Shown: positions 1 to 12,200, numbered from the stretch's first letter. The stretch is DNA of 64,000 nucleotides from Marthasterias glacialis (GCA_911728455.2 OU452223.1:17479802-17543801), one strand, 5' to 3'. Notes: generated from the letters alone by a model not told the origin. Made by a program: numbers and translations.

Positions 1-849
1 TTGACTTTTAAATAGCAAACTCCACAAAGTAAAAGCACATATAACATGGTTTGAGGGTGAACAGTCGATTATTAGCTCCAGTTGGTATTGGAAGTTTATA
101 AACCAGTCCAACAAAAATAATACCTCGTAACTTCTCTCGTTCGGCATCACTGAGCTCGAGAAAACGCAGATTGACATACGTGTGCCGCCACATTTTCGCG
201 TGTAAGCTGGCCAGCTAGTGCAATGTTTGTGTGTGAGCACTTCACTGTACACAGTTCATCGCAGTACTTTGTAAAGTGCTGGCGTAGTTTCACAATCGCG
301 TGACGGTCTACTACGCATGCGTATTTGCCATGAATACTGGCGCGCGCGCTGGGTAAACAGCAAAAACAGCATCTGGCACGTGATGCCAAATGAACCAGTG
401 AGAATTCGGCTCTCGATCATGAATATGTATGAGGTAGGCCCCTATATAGTAAAATAACATGTTGGTACTACTTGGGCCCTTTACGGCTTAGGCTCCGTTA
501 TTTTTGTATTTTGTTATAGGCCTATAGATAGTTCCCAATAATACGTCATCTTTACGGGCAAATTGCATTTGGGCTTGCAGGCGCGTCAAGCGCTCAAATT
601 ATTAACGCAGCCGCGTTGTTCACTAACCAGTTGTGCGATGAGTTTTGTGAAATGTGCGCGTGCTGCGCGCCATTCTTACGCCAAACGCACGACCCTGTGT
701 TCCAAATTGCCTGTAAAGATGGCCGATTTACGTCATATTGGGAACTCTGTATTCTTTTTTAATGAATGATGCGCTTTTGGCACGGGGCGTCAAACCGAGG
801 CGGCCGGAGCCTAAGGCTGTGCCACGCTCACCATTTTGGTGGTCAATAC
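1..849. other. no gene recognised
   Basis: Mixed-composition sequence with two overlapping minus-strand frames (61 and 80 codons) that show no motif. The words CTCGATCATGAATATGTATG and AGGTA near 410-440 recur at 39822-39846, so part is repetitive. Confidence 0.5.
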
Positions 850-1123
850 AGCCCAAACTTGTGTTTCAATAAGAAAAAGTGTAAAAGTTTTGTCGTTTTT
901 TTCTCCTGCCAGTCATTGCAGGAAAGTTAAATTCTGCATGGGAATGGACAAACATGTCTTGGGAGTAATTCTAGCATCAAATATACAAAACATGCCCTAG
1001 TTTTATTTCCCACCCCCTCCCCCGAGAGAGCCTCTTTATTGCTTATGACCTGCTGGGGTTTAAAAGTTGTACTTTATGTGCCTGCAAAAAGGTCATAGAG
1101 CCTTTTGACCTTCTCCCGGGCAC
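850..1123 (+). repeat. dispersed repeat, copy 1
   Basis: Matches 3747-4000 at a moderate level: TGTGTTTCAATAAGAAAAAG, CAGGAAAGTTAAATTCTGCA, ACATGTCTTGGGAGTAATTC, TTATTGCTTATGACCTGCTG and GACCTTCTCCCGGGCAC in the same order. Unidentified family. Confidence 0.7.
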
Positions 1124-3152
1124 ATGACGAAGTATCACTTATTAGGTCTCGTTTGCCGATTATACGTGGAAAAACATCAAGATATCCGCAAATTGCACTG
1201 GAAAATCTTCCATCTTCATCATAGGCATATATGCAAGCTTGAGTCTTGAGTCTCGAGTTAAATAATCCCGCCATCAGTTCACTATGAAAACTATGATGTG
1301 ATGGTGCATCAGGTGCCTTCACAAGTCATTACACGGACAGGTGATGATGAAACGGGTTTCATAAAACAACCTGCAACGACACTATCCCTCGTGTCTTTAC
1401 TATACACTTGCGTCCATTTATCACGCAAATCTACTATTACGGCTTACAGGACTCCGAAAAATGTATAAATATTTCTATTCCTACCACTTTAACATTACTT
1501 TGACATGCTTAATTTACATTGCAATATTTGTATCTATTATGTTGGGTTCTGGTTGAGTTGAGAATGAAATCCAGTCACACAGTTCGTCCATTATGTTTAA
1601 TTTTTTTGTTTTTTTAAGTGAAATTTAATTATTCTCCTTGTTTAGCAAGTCTCAAGGTCTTGAGTCTGCAGACAACGAATCGTTCCGGTGAATCAAGCAA
1701 ATTGCATAAGCCCATCTCTTTTTTTATACACTGACTAGGACAGGGGTAAATTTTCACACTGACTTTTAAAAATATTGAGTAATGTATCCATGTTCAGAAA
1801 GCGTAAGTAGTGCTGCTAAAACAAAAACAAATTTGCGAAAATCTAAATAATTATACAATCGCTTCACGGATCTCGCCATGCCACCTTTACTAATGACAGC
1901 ATTAAGGGTGCGAGGTCAAAATTTAATTGATTGGAATATAGATTCGTTTGCAGAGCAGAACTCCGCGGGGAACTAGTGATATGCATGATATTTTGATCAC
2001 GGGTCTTTTCAACGAGAATGGTTGGTATCTCCCTTTCTCTGACGACGTCATAGCCACCGCGAGTTTTGCAAACCAGTGAAAACTACGGGCGGCCTTCATT
2101 TAAGAAACACAACTATTTATTATTCAATACAATAATGATCAAATACACATATCACTGGTGAATGAGTGTTGTGCTACCAAAAAACAATTGCACACATTGT
2201 AGACATAAAACATTTTATTTTCGTCAAAAGGGTACATTGTGCCACCCCATTTGTATATTTTGGTGATACTCCAGGCTGCCCATAAAAATGGTGGTCCGGC
2301 GTTTTTAAACAAAAGTAAGGTACGTATAAACCTTTCTTTTGCAACGTTCACCGTTTTGCCAACCGTGACCTTCACTGCAAAAACTATAGTTGACCAATAA
2401 TGCTATCCAATTAATACCCATATTATGATAAATAAGATTTACTCTCCAAAGCGAAAAGTAAACTTTAAAAACAAAACAAAATACTAAAAACGGCAAACTT
2501 TTAGCAAGCCAGTCTTTTTGTTATAATACTCAACGCCTCCCATACAAATTATGGTAAATGTTTGTGAACAAAAGAAAGGTCTGTAATTATTAGGGGTGCA
2601 CCACACTAAATAGGCTTCTATAGCAACCAATGCTAAATGCTAAATATTCAAAAATACTCGAAAAATACTTAAAAGTCTCTCAGCCTCTAGAAATCAAATC
2701 AAATATACTTTTTGACAACTGAACTTCATTTTGTTTTTCAATTTTTAGTAGGTTAGCCGTTGAGAATTTTTTGGTTGGCTGATCCAGATTAAAAACACCC
2801 CTGAACGAGTAAATTGGCCAGACTCATGACCCTACAGTTTTTAAGCAAAATAGGGCCATTTTTAGAGGGCCAGTCTACCCAAAATGCTCCAGGTTGAAAG
2901 TCAAAAACCCCTGGGGAACAATGTTGGACCATTTTTCAACAAACCATAAAAGCAAGGACCTTCAAGTCTGAACTCAGGGGTCAATTCAACACACTTTTGA
3001 ACCTGACCGTCACAGATTGAAACGAAATTTGGTGTGCTGGTTGGAATCCTCGAAAAAAAAAACAGAACCGAAATTTTATGTCATTCGGTTAACTATTTGT
3101 TGAGATAGGGATTAACGAACGTTTGGCTATTTAGCATGACCTGCTTTATTTT
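1124..3152. other. no gene recognised
   Basis: AT-rich with many short stops. The sequence CATACAAATTATGGTAAATG and surroundings hint at a decayed repeat. No exon found. Confidence 0.5.
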
Positions 3153-3321
3153 GGCCCTTTTCGAAACCATGGCTTCGGCTCCGGATTCGGCTCAGGCTAG
3201 CTTGGCCCCGCGGTTGTTATGACAATATTGCGCGTGCTTTACGGACGCGCTCAGGGCTTCAGACGAGAGGACGGGGCCTGAAGCCGAATTCAAAGCCGAA
3301 GCCGTGGATTCGAAAAGGGCC
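3153..3321. mobile_element. GGCCCTTTTCGA inverted-repeat element, copy 1
   Basis: Ends GGCCCTTTTCGAAACCATGG and, reversed, GGCCCTTTTCGAATCCACGG, each running on into GCTTCGGCT. GC-rich, 169 bp, no frame. Confidence 0.7.
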
Positions 3322-3746
3322 TTGGACAGACATAGGCCTATCTCCAGAAGTAAAGCACCTATACAGAGAAAAACTTTACATTCATTTGAAAGCTCTTGAA
3401 ATGCCTTTCATTTCATAGAAATAAAATCAAAATATCACTTACCACAAAAACAAAAAAAAATTACGTTAAAATATGATGTTGACCTTCATTGGCGAAAATG
3501 CTTATTAATTTTTCAAAATGCCAAATAATGTTTTTCATTTTGATGAGCTTAAGATGTAAGCAACATTTTCAGAAAGATTTGGGATGGGCACTCTTACAGT
3601 TTTTGAGTTATGATTATTTGAACATTGCCCAGCAAGGACAAACACTGAAAATGTATGCATGTTACATGCACACCACATCGTCGTTTGTCCGGAAGAAGGC
3701 CGTAACGAAAGTGCGACCGGCAAAAGGTAAAAAGCAATTACTGTCG

Positions 3747-4000
3747 ATGTCCAAAATTGTGTTTCAAGAAAAAAGAGTGTGAAAGTTTAGTCGTTTTTCT
3801 GCTCTTTGTAAGTTCTTCAGGAAAGTTAAACTCCGCACAGGAACGGAACAGCATGTCTTGTGTGTAATTCTAGCGACAACTATACCACAGTTATGCCCTA
3901 TTTTCGAAAGAACCATGTTATTGCTTGTGATCTTCCGCTGGGGCAAAAGGCTGTAACTTGTATGCCCGGAAAAAGCCTACGACCTTCTTCCGTGCACAAA
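3747..4000 (+). repeat. dispersed repeat, copy 2
   Basis: Same order and orientation as copy 1, with small indels (TGTGTTTCAAGAAAAAAGAG, CAGGAAAGTTAAACTCCGCA, GACCTTCTTCCGTGCAC). No coding sequence seen. Confidence 0.7.
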
Positions 4001-4540
4001 AACATGTAAATAATGTATGTACAGTGTAATGAACATTACTGTGTGCCCTGGTAGTGCAAAGGTATAATTCATGACATGACTTATGAGGTAATCCCTTCTT
4101 ATGGTACGTCTGACGTCATTACAGCATAAACCACTCCCTTTACACGTGCCGGCTCCAAACATCATCAGAAGCTCCACTGCAAATGCATTGGCCAACATTT
4201 TCCACAACGATTTAAGCAAAAACTAACTAAGCTAGGTGGTTGTATTTAACACAAGCCCGTGTGTAGACACTAGCCTAAATCTTCTTATCAATTTCCTCCT
4301 CTGTGTCGTCACCGTTTTCACGAACAGGCAAATTCGCGTACGCAGCAGCAAAACAGCATTTTGAGAAAAGCGCTTTTGAAGTTTTCGCATTTTGAAAATT
4401 GTTTTTTGACCGGTCTTTTTATCGAAAGTATGTAATATCTTCCTGTGATACGGTGGTGTATAAGTTAAATAACATGAACAGACACCTTTTTATTTCTTTT
4501 GGTGCTTTGTTTAACAGCTGCTAGGGTCAGAAAAGAATTG
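4001..4540. other. no gene recognised
   Basis: Unique sequence between a dispersed repeat and the 20-mer repeats. No supported feature. Confidence 0.5.
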
Positions 4541-4790
4541 TCACTTCGTGAAAACGCAAAATGCTGAGCACAGCAGTTTTGCCCCACTAGCGCGCCATTC
4601 GTTTACACATGAAGTACGCACACGCGCTGAAGTTGTTTACACCATAGATATAGAATATAAAGACTTTATATTCTATATCTATGGTTTACACACCACGCGC
4701 GGATTTGTCCCTTCGTGAAAACGCAAAACGCTGAGTACAACATTATTTGCCCCACACAGCCGCAAATTTGTCACTTCGTGAAAACGCAAA
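4541..4790. repeat. three direct copies of TCACTTCGTGAAAACGCAAA
   Basis: Copies at 4541-4560, 4708-4727 (TCCCTTCG) and 4771-4790, each followed by a CTGAG-x-ACA and TTGCCCCAC stretch where intact: a degenerate tandem repeat of about 60 to 120 bp, interrupted by the 43-bp hairpin. Confidence 0.8.
4642..4684. mobile_element. 43-bp perfect palindrome flanked by TTTACA direct repeats
   Basis: CCATAGATATAGAATATAAAG, a single A-T centre, and its exact inverse, flanked by TTTACA at 4636-4641 and 4685-4690. The flanks look like a 6-bp target-site duplication, as in the larger element 160 bp away, so this may be a minimal inserted hairpin. Confidence 0.75.
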
Positions 4791-4888
4791 TCAGAGAAGT
4801 ACAATATTCGCCTTTTTAGCAATTACCGTAATAAGCAAACTAATCTATGGTGTTCCATATGTGCCACCTTTATTCAGAATATTTTATA

Positions 4889-5275
4889 CCGTCGCATTTT
4901 TTTTTTACCGTCGCATTTTTTTTTTTACCGTCGCATTTTTTTTTCCGTCGCATTTTTTTTTTCCGTCGCATTTTTTTTTCGTCGCATTTTTTTTTTCCGT
5001 CGCATTTTTTTTTCCCGTCGCATTTTTTTTTTCCGTCGCATTTTTTTTTTCCGTCGCATTTTTTTTTTACCGTCGCATTTTTTTTTTCCGTCGCATTTTT
5101 TTTTTCTGTCGCATTTTTTTTTTCCCGTCGCATTTTTTTTTCTGTCGCATTTTTTTTTTCCCGTCGCATTTTTTTTTCCGTCGCATTTTTTTTTTCCGTC
5201 GCATTTTTTTTTTCCGTCGCATTTTTTTTTTACCGTCGCATTTTTTTTTCCGTCGCATTTTTTTTTACCGTCGCA
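4889..5275. repeat. left arm array, CCGTCGCATTTTTTTTT units
   Basis: About 22 units by my count, each CCGTCGCA (variants ACCGTCGCA, CTGTCGCA) followed by 8 to 10 T. Long open frames on both strands come from the unit and are not genes. Confidence 0.95.
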
Positions 5276-5540
5276 CGTGACTCCCACGTGATGAGGTTGT
5301 TAAACTTTGAGCTTGCAAGAAAATGTTTGTGTGAGGAGTCTCTGTTTTTCGGACATTAGTTAATTGTTTTACATTATATAAAGTTGTTCTCTCTCCGCTG
5401 AGGACGCGTGTTGACGCCCTTTGAAGTCTAGCGACCCCCCCATCCTCCCCGCCTGCACAATCTTCCACAGGTGAGGATGCCAACCTTTCTCCGTAGTTTT
5501 AAACACTTCTATTGATTATTATAATGCAATAATATCAACT

Positions 5541-5742
5541 CATGCTTATGTTCATTATAACCTTGCGGTTATAATGAACATATCATTGCATTATAATAAT
5601 CAATAGAAGTGTTTAAAACTACGGAGAAAGGTTGGCTCACTCATGCTTATGTTCATTATAACCTTGCGGTTATAATGAACATATCATTGCATTATAATAA
5701 TCAATAGAAGTGTTTAAAACTACGGAGAAAGGTTGGCATCCT
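5541..5742. repeat. 101-bp direct duplication at the centre of the fold-back element
   Basis: The segment starting CATGCTTATGTTCATTATAA occurs at 5541 and again at 5642. Each copy contains a 16-bp-stem hairpin (TATGTTCATTATAACC, loop TTGC, inverse) and a stretch inverse to the left arm (TTATAATAATCAATAGAAGT). Confidence 0.93.
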
Positions 5743-5945
5743 CACCTGTGGAAGATTGTGCAGGCGGGGAGGATGGGGGGGGGGGGTCGCTAGACTTCAA
5801 AGGGCGTCAACACGCGTCCTCAGCGGAGAGAGAACAACTTTATATAATGTAAAACAATTAACTAATGTCCGAAAAACAGAGACTCCTCTCACAAACATTT
5901 TCTTGCAAGCTCAAAGTTTAACAACCTCATCACGTGGGAGTCACG

Positions 5946-6420
5946 TGCGACGGTAAAAAAAAAATGCGACGGAAAAAAAAAATGCGACGGTAAAAAAAAA
6001 ATGCGACGGAAAAAAAAAATGCGACGGAAAAAAAAAATGCGACGGAAAAAAAAAATGCGACGGAAAAAAAAAATGCGACGGAAAAAAAAATGCGACGGAA
6101 AAAAAAAATGCGACAGAAAAAAAAAATGCGACGGTAAAAAAAAATGCGACGGGAAAAAAAATGCGACGGAAAAAAAAAATGCGACAGAAAAAAAAAATGC
6201 GACGGAAAAAAAAAATGCGACGGGAAAAAAAATGCGACGGAAAAAAAAAATGCGACAGAAAAAAAAAATGCGACGGAAAAAAAAAATGCGACGGGAAAAA
6301 AAATGCGACGGTAAAAAAAAAATGCGACGGAAAAAAAAAATGCGACGGAAAAAAAAAATGCGACGGAAAAAAAAATGCGACGGAAAAAAAAATGCGACGG
6401 TAAAAAAAAAATGCGACGGT
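5946..6420. repeat. right arm array, AAAAAAAATGCGACGG units
   Basis: The inverse of the left array, about 27 units by my count, with the same CGACAG and CGACGGG variants. The different copy number from the left arm shows slippage or unequal exchange after the arms were formed. Confidence 0.95.
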
Positions 6421-6468
6421 ATAAAATATTCTGAATAAAGGTGGCACATATGGAACACCATACTAATC

Positions 6469-7904
6469 ACTTTCAAGACATAAAACTTTGCAGAAACGTC
6501 AAGGACACCAAATACATTTAGAAAATTGGAAAAACAAAAAAAACTGTCAAAAATTTTTTGGGTGGGCAGATTCGCTGTTCATGAAAACGGTGACGGTTTG
6601 TGACGAAATGTGTACAAGAATTGTAGGTTAAATTACAAACTAATGAATGCCAGTTTTGGAACCGGAAGTAAGCGAAACGTATGTGCGTACTACCAATGCG
6701 CGCGCGTATGACGCTACGACTTCCAACAGGCTAGCAACGCCCTTAGCAACAGTCGTAGCCGTAGTCGTAGCCGTCAATTTTGGGATACGGTTTTCAAAGA
6801 CAGCGCCCTGCTGAATTGCCGGATTTGTCTCCTTGACATTATAGGAATGCCCAAAAGTGGTGCCAATAATAATAAAATGCTCGATACTTGCACGGTCTTG
6901 CACCCCCTCGAAGCTGATCCGAAAGGCCGCTCTAGTACTGACTAAGCTGTTAATAAGATATCTTTACCGGCGCTCCTTGCGTGGGGCAGGATTGCCAAGA
7001 TCACGCTAAATGATGTAAGTGCCCAAGACTTTAATGATGCCGCTTGGATTTATGGAGTTCAATCAACTGTTATTAAAGACATTGAGAGGGTTTAGTGCTA
7101 GGTGACATTTCGCTCAAACTGGTATATTATTATTATTTTCCTTTCGACAGCTACTGGGCGCAAGGTTTGAGTGTTTATAAGAGAAGCATTTGAACTAAAG
7201 ACAAACAGCACAATCTTGTTGTTGATGGAGACAAGATTTATTTATAGGATATCATTTTGAGTGCATTTAGGGGGAACCTCTCTGCCGTAGATGTTTCTGC
7301 CGATAATATTTTGTAGTTGGATCATTTTTAATTCCCAGAGAAATTGCTCAGAGAACTTAACTGATTAGGGCCAAGTTTGCCACAATCTTAAAGCTCCTCT
7401 AATCCTGAATGTAAATCTCACTTGACAACGAGTGTTGAGAGCGTGGCATAAAAGCATTCTGTATCTTTTTGTCACCCAGGACGGCTATTTTGGGTGGATG
7501 GATTTACTGCCAAGACGAAAGAGGCAATGTTTCATCGGGACCCGTCTACAGTATCCCCTTTAAAGGAAGGTGGCGACGCGAGGGATTTCGGTGAAGGAAG
7601 AGAAGAATGAAAACGAAACACATCATGGGAAACAAAAGAATAATGAACGCGTAGCGTTACAGCACTATGGGGGTCAAAGGTCGTTCACGTGATACTTTGA
7701 ACCAATCAAAGTGTGACGTGATACGCACACTTGAACAGACGATCGAGATCGTGGCGGAGGCATATCGACGGTGAAATTTGGCGTAGCTGAGTAGTGTTAC
7801 GTCAAGATCTCAGAACAACAGGGAGACAGACACACAATCAGGAGAGCTTCTTTTTGTAATGTTTACTGGTTTGGAATGTGTGGTTTGTTTTTTTGTGTAT
7901 GACG
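6469..7904. other. no gene recognised
   Basis: Unique-looking sequence with a CGTAGCCGTAGTCGTAGCCG run near 6753. The block 7350-7580 has balanced composition and might be conserved non-coding DNA, which I cannot test. Confidence 0.45.
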
Positions 7905-8160
7905 ACAAAGACCGTGCGGCAGGGAACACGAGGGGCACACCAATTTTTTACGGAGGCACATCTTCTGGCCAATTTTATAACTGTAGTGACTGTTTGCATT
8001 TTTCTTAAACGAACCCCTTTTCTATTTGTTTTACAAGCTAATCTGCCGTGGAGGTAAAAACCAATAAATTACCTGCGTGGGGCACCTGATGGGGACACAA
8101 ACATCAATTGTTGGGGGGGGGGGGGGCGGCATGTGCCTAGGTTCCTAGGCACACACCACT
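7905..8160. repeat. dispersed repeat related to 17985-18345
   Basis: Shares CTTCTGGCCAATT, TAAACGAACCCCTTTT, AATCTGCCGTGGAGGTAAAAA, ACATCAATTGTTGGGGGG and GGCATGTGCC in order with the copy near 18 kb. Contains a run of 14 G. Confidence 0.6.
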
Positions 8161-8792
8161 TGTAACAATACCGGTAGTACAACTACTCATTTGACGAAAA
8201 CTGAACCAGACTATGTATTCAAGCCGTCTTGTGTTGTATGGTATAGGGTTTATATAAAAAGAACAACATAAATAAAAGGTCTATACGAACTCTTTGTGTA
8301 CAGGTACATTTTGTATTTCAAACAAATATATTGCATGTTCCCCAGGGAGATAGAGACAGTTTGAGGAATGGTCAAAAAAAATATGCCTGGTGAACATGAA
8401 CAATAATGTTGTAAAGCGCCTTATAAACGAACCAACTATGTTGTTATTCACATTATATCACGCGTGTAGAGGGACGAGCAGGATCTAACTGACGAAAAGA
8501 AAACAAGTCCCAATGCATTTATATCAAAAACATTAAAGCTCTGTTCGGTTAAGGGCACGATCGGTTCATGCACTCGTTTGAACCGTGCAGTGTCGAGAGG
8601 GTTTGATGGGTCAACTCGACTTGGTTACAAGAGTACTCTATTGGTCTTTTTGACTAAATGGAGCATTGCGGAATCGAAATGGAGTTTTTGGATCTGAAGA
8701 TCGACGTGCTTGGTCTTGTAGGTAAACAAGGTAACTCAGCGACTGTGTTTCAACCTGAGGAATTGTTATACATGTTAGATTGAATACTACGG
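8161..8792. other. no gene; partial SINE tail
   Basis: Contains a SINE-tail relative at about 8338-8430 (CCAGGGAGATAGAGACAGTT, GAGGAATGGTCAAA, AATGTTGTAAAGCGCC). Otherwise nothing recognised. Confidence 0.5.
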
Positions 8793-9287
8793 TGGTTCAT
8801 ATTCGCCGATTCCTAGAGAAATCATTGTTTTTTACGGCGATAGGCTATATCGCCGTAGTATTGCGATATATCGCCGCAGTATTGTAATATATCGCCGTAG
8901 TATTGCGTTAAATCGCCGTAGTTTTGCGTTAAATTGCTGTAACATTGCGATATATCGCCGTAGTATTGGGATAGGTCGCCGTAGTATTGTGTTATACAGC
9001 CGTAGTATTGCCGTTTCGTTATATCGCCGTATTATTGCGTTATACAGCCGTAGTATTGCCGTTTCGTTATATCGCCGTATTATTGCGTTATACAATCGTA
9101 CTAATAATCGTCTATTGCGTTATGTCACTGTATGTACTATTGAGATTATCGCAATCCAATACGTTGGTATGGGCCTAACGCATCAAATACAGCGATATAT
9201 TAACGCAATACCACGGCAATGATAACGTCATAAATAACGTAACAAAAAACAACGAGTTTTCTAGGAATTGGCGAATAATATGAGCCA
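8793..9287. mobile_element. inverted-repeat element filled with a 20-bp minisatellite
   Basis: The left end TGGTTCATATTCGCCGATTC and the right end, reversed, TGGCTCATATTATTCGCCAA share about 40 bases including TCCTAGA and TTGTTTTTT. Inside, about 8836-9110 is a run of TATATCGCCGTAGTATTGCG units; inverse, decayed units (TACAGCGATATATTAACGCA) lie near 9187-9207. This is the same plan as the 4846 element. No coding frame of interest. Confidence 0.75.
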
Positions 9288-12200
9288 TCATGATACCGAG
9301 AAGCGGCACATCGAGCTGTCGTCAAGCTGTATTTATTTAATATTATTTTGTATATTCATTTATTTATTTATTATTTTATTTATTTATGGAGCTCATCAGT
9401 GATTCAACTGTTCTCCCTGGGTACCCTGTAATCCACATGCTTCACTCGCATGGAATAGAGCCAATGAAAACTGTCTCAAACTGTCGATTGAATGCCATCA
9501 TTCTGTTGGTCTAATACACAACAGTGAAAACGTGCTTTATGTGTTTGCCTTCGTGTAACATGCAGACGGATGTGAAGACAAAAGTATCATTGTACTTTCT
9601 TTCAGAGCTGTCATCTCTATGCTTTATGAGATATAATGACTTATTTCGTTTTGCCTGATCGCCATTTTCATTTATGCATGACTTCTACTTTCCTTTAACC
9701 CATCCCTAACGACCACAAATAGTCATTCCTGATGTTCCGTTAGCACCTAATGTGATAACGGCCACTTATCGTTTGCAATACTCGTGTTTCATTTTTCTGG
9801 TGTAGCTATGAGCGTAAATCATAACATTAGGTAAAGAGGGGAGTACGGCAGTCCTCAAGTCCGGATACAGTCCAGACGGTACCAAGAACTGTCCGTCGAC
9901 ACCCCCCTAGCGGGGCCGCGTCCCTCACCGACGATCGGGGTGAAATGGCCCTGGTCGCTTCCGTGGCAATTACGCACTGACGTGACAGTGGGGGAAACGA
10001 TATTCGACAGTGCTGCGGGAGAAGGGGTAGCACTAATGACGGGTGTAATATTGGAAATGGATGTGACAATTCAGCTGTTGATGTACTGAGTTCATGAAGC
10101 AAGAGGGTTGGGTTTTACCCTGTGGTGCAGTGTGAAACCATTAGGCGGCCTGCGAAATACATATGATTGTCACGACGTTAATAATTAATCAATACACGTC
10201 GATATATCAAATGACGTCATGGGCGTAACGAATGTATATCGATTAAACGACCATCAAGCTATAATATTGACCTTTATAGTATTGATCTTTATCATTGAAA
10301 CAATAATTGCAATACGAATTGATCAAAGAGATAGACGTGGTGCATTATGTAACAATTTCTTTTGGTTGCAGAGGTGGGATCGGACAAGACATGTCCTATA
10401 CAGATCAATCTTTGAATTCATAAAGTATGTAAATCGAGCTGTTTTGCAAGCCCCAAACATTGCATCAGTCCTGAAAAATATTACATGATTAAACCTTCAG
10501 GAAATATTGCATTAAGAATATCATATTCCAGCTCACAAAAGAAGAATCTGCTAAGCCTACTCCATTATTCAAAGGAAATAATTAACTTTGCACAAACATC
10601 AGCTAAATATGTCTTTAGAATTCAAAATTCACCTTTGGGAAGGACGACTTTCTAAGATTTGAATAACTCGGATTATTTTAAGGAATCCGTGGGTCTTTAA
10701 ACGAACAGGTGTTTTGTTAATCACAGATTAGTTGCAGGCCATATATATAGGATCACGGAAACACAGACCTCCGTTGGTATCCTCGGTGTCCTCAAAGGAA
10801 CAGTAAGATTTACCGTAAAAACTGACGCAGGCAAAAATGGCAAAGCGTAGGATAAGCCCACTATTTAAAGATCAAACATGAGGTCTAGCTTGGTCTTAAG
10901 CAACAGTTAATTTTAAGGACACTCGTGGACATTGTTGTAACTTTTAAAGTTGCATGGTCCGATTTTCGTCGAAAGAATTGTATTTATTTATTTATTTAAT
11001 TTTTTTGTTGTTGAATTTTTGAATAACGTGCAAAGTTGTTACATCTAGGAAAACAGCAATTTAAAATCTAAATCTAAATTTCAGGTCAAATCAGCCAAAA
11101 ATCGGACCTAAGTTATACACGAGGGTGTGTAAGACATTACTAGGTGCGGCTATTTTTTTTTATTTTTAGACCCAGTATTTGCGGCCGAATCAGAGGCTAG
11201 GTCCGAATATTGACGACTTCGGCTATTGCCGATATTGCCAGATCACTGCGTCTGCCCTTTATTGCACTAATGACAGCGCAGTAATGGGAACCTGACCAAG
11301 ACGTGCTCCGGGTGACAAAATGTCTATATTTTGTCCTTCATTGTGCCTTTTATGTCGGTGCTTTTTGATGACCAAGGTTTCACAAAATTACCGGGTGTTG
11401 TGCATTGTGACCCTGATGAACACGAGAACAACACACTAATGAAGCTTGGAAGTACTCCCCCCCCCCCCACCCCACCCCCACACCAGAACAAACAAAACGG
11501 CTTTGATTAATACCACGAGTGCCTTTTTTCTCTGAATAAAAGCTGATTAATTTTCGGTAAGCTGATATGTAGATGTCTCCTATCAAAACATCCCAATTCA
11601 ATTTATACCCTGTTTATGCCCGGGTAATAAATTGACATCCAAAACCAAGATGCACGACCGTAAACTCTTGCCCGCTCTCGAACGAGCGCGTGACATCTGC
11701 ATTGTCTTTCACACGTTCACAATTTCCAGGGAGAAAATTAGTGGCGGGAAGTTCTGGTGATATATCGGTCGTCTGTCTGTTTGGGGGAACTTTGTTTTCA
11801 TTTTACTATGCACCAGCGTCAATAGCCATTTCCCAGGGTGATTATGTTTTCCCTCATTTTGATTATTGAAGCTGTAATGATTACGCATATAGTCAGTCCA
11901 TGGATGATCTATGGGACTAGCGATTTGTAGTCTTAAATGAGTTACAAAAATACAAATGTTTGTCGAGGCGTGTGTGAAGTTTTGTTTGTGTTGCTCTCCG
12001 ATGTACTGAACGGCGTACCGCGACGCAAGCTTGTTCGGGTCCATGATACCCAGGAATTGCTTGCACAAGGGTACAATGCTGCGTACTCATGACTGTTTTC
12101 TATGTCAACTTGGCCTAGTTCGATGAAAAAAAACCTGCAGGCAGGCATATAATAGACTACGCGCATTCTAACCTCCAACAACTGCAAGCAACCATTCAAA

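Larger units (their letters stand above)
4846..6462. mobile_element. fold-back element with tandem-repeat arms (1617 bp) and 6-bp target duplication
   Basis: The ends are TATGGTGTTCCATATG and its inverse CATATGGAACACCATA, each directly flanked by CTAATC (4840-4845 and 6463-6468), as expected of a target-site duplication. Each arm has, from outside in, about 40 bp of terminal sequence, an array of 17-18-bp units, and about 230 bp of unique sequence (for example ACGTGACTCCCACGTGATGA). The arms are nearly identical, so insertion or conversion is recent. The centre holds a duplicated 101-bp hairpin segment. No transposase is encoded. Confidence 0.88.

Noticed and set aside
4747..5359. Long frames over the fold-back satellite (RRIFFF- and SHFFF-type repeats)
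   Set aside because: All frames on both strands are open only because the 17-18-bp unit lacks stops. The same occurs inverted at 5889-6476. No start context or unique domain.
4889..6420. CRISPR-like regularly spaced repeats
   Set aside because: Units are contiguous with no unique spacers, arranged as inverted arms in a eukaryotic genome.
9827..10102. GC-rich block open on both strands, with an 84-codon plus-strand frame ending LLMY
   Set aside because: No recognisable motif, no clear splice sites, and competing frames on both strands look equally plausible.
11709..12068. Possible coding exon starting MDPNKLASRYAVQYIGEQ
   Set aside because: The first 30 or so codons look coding-like, but the rest does not, and there is no donor, conserved domain or partner exon.
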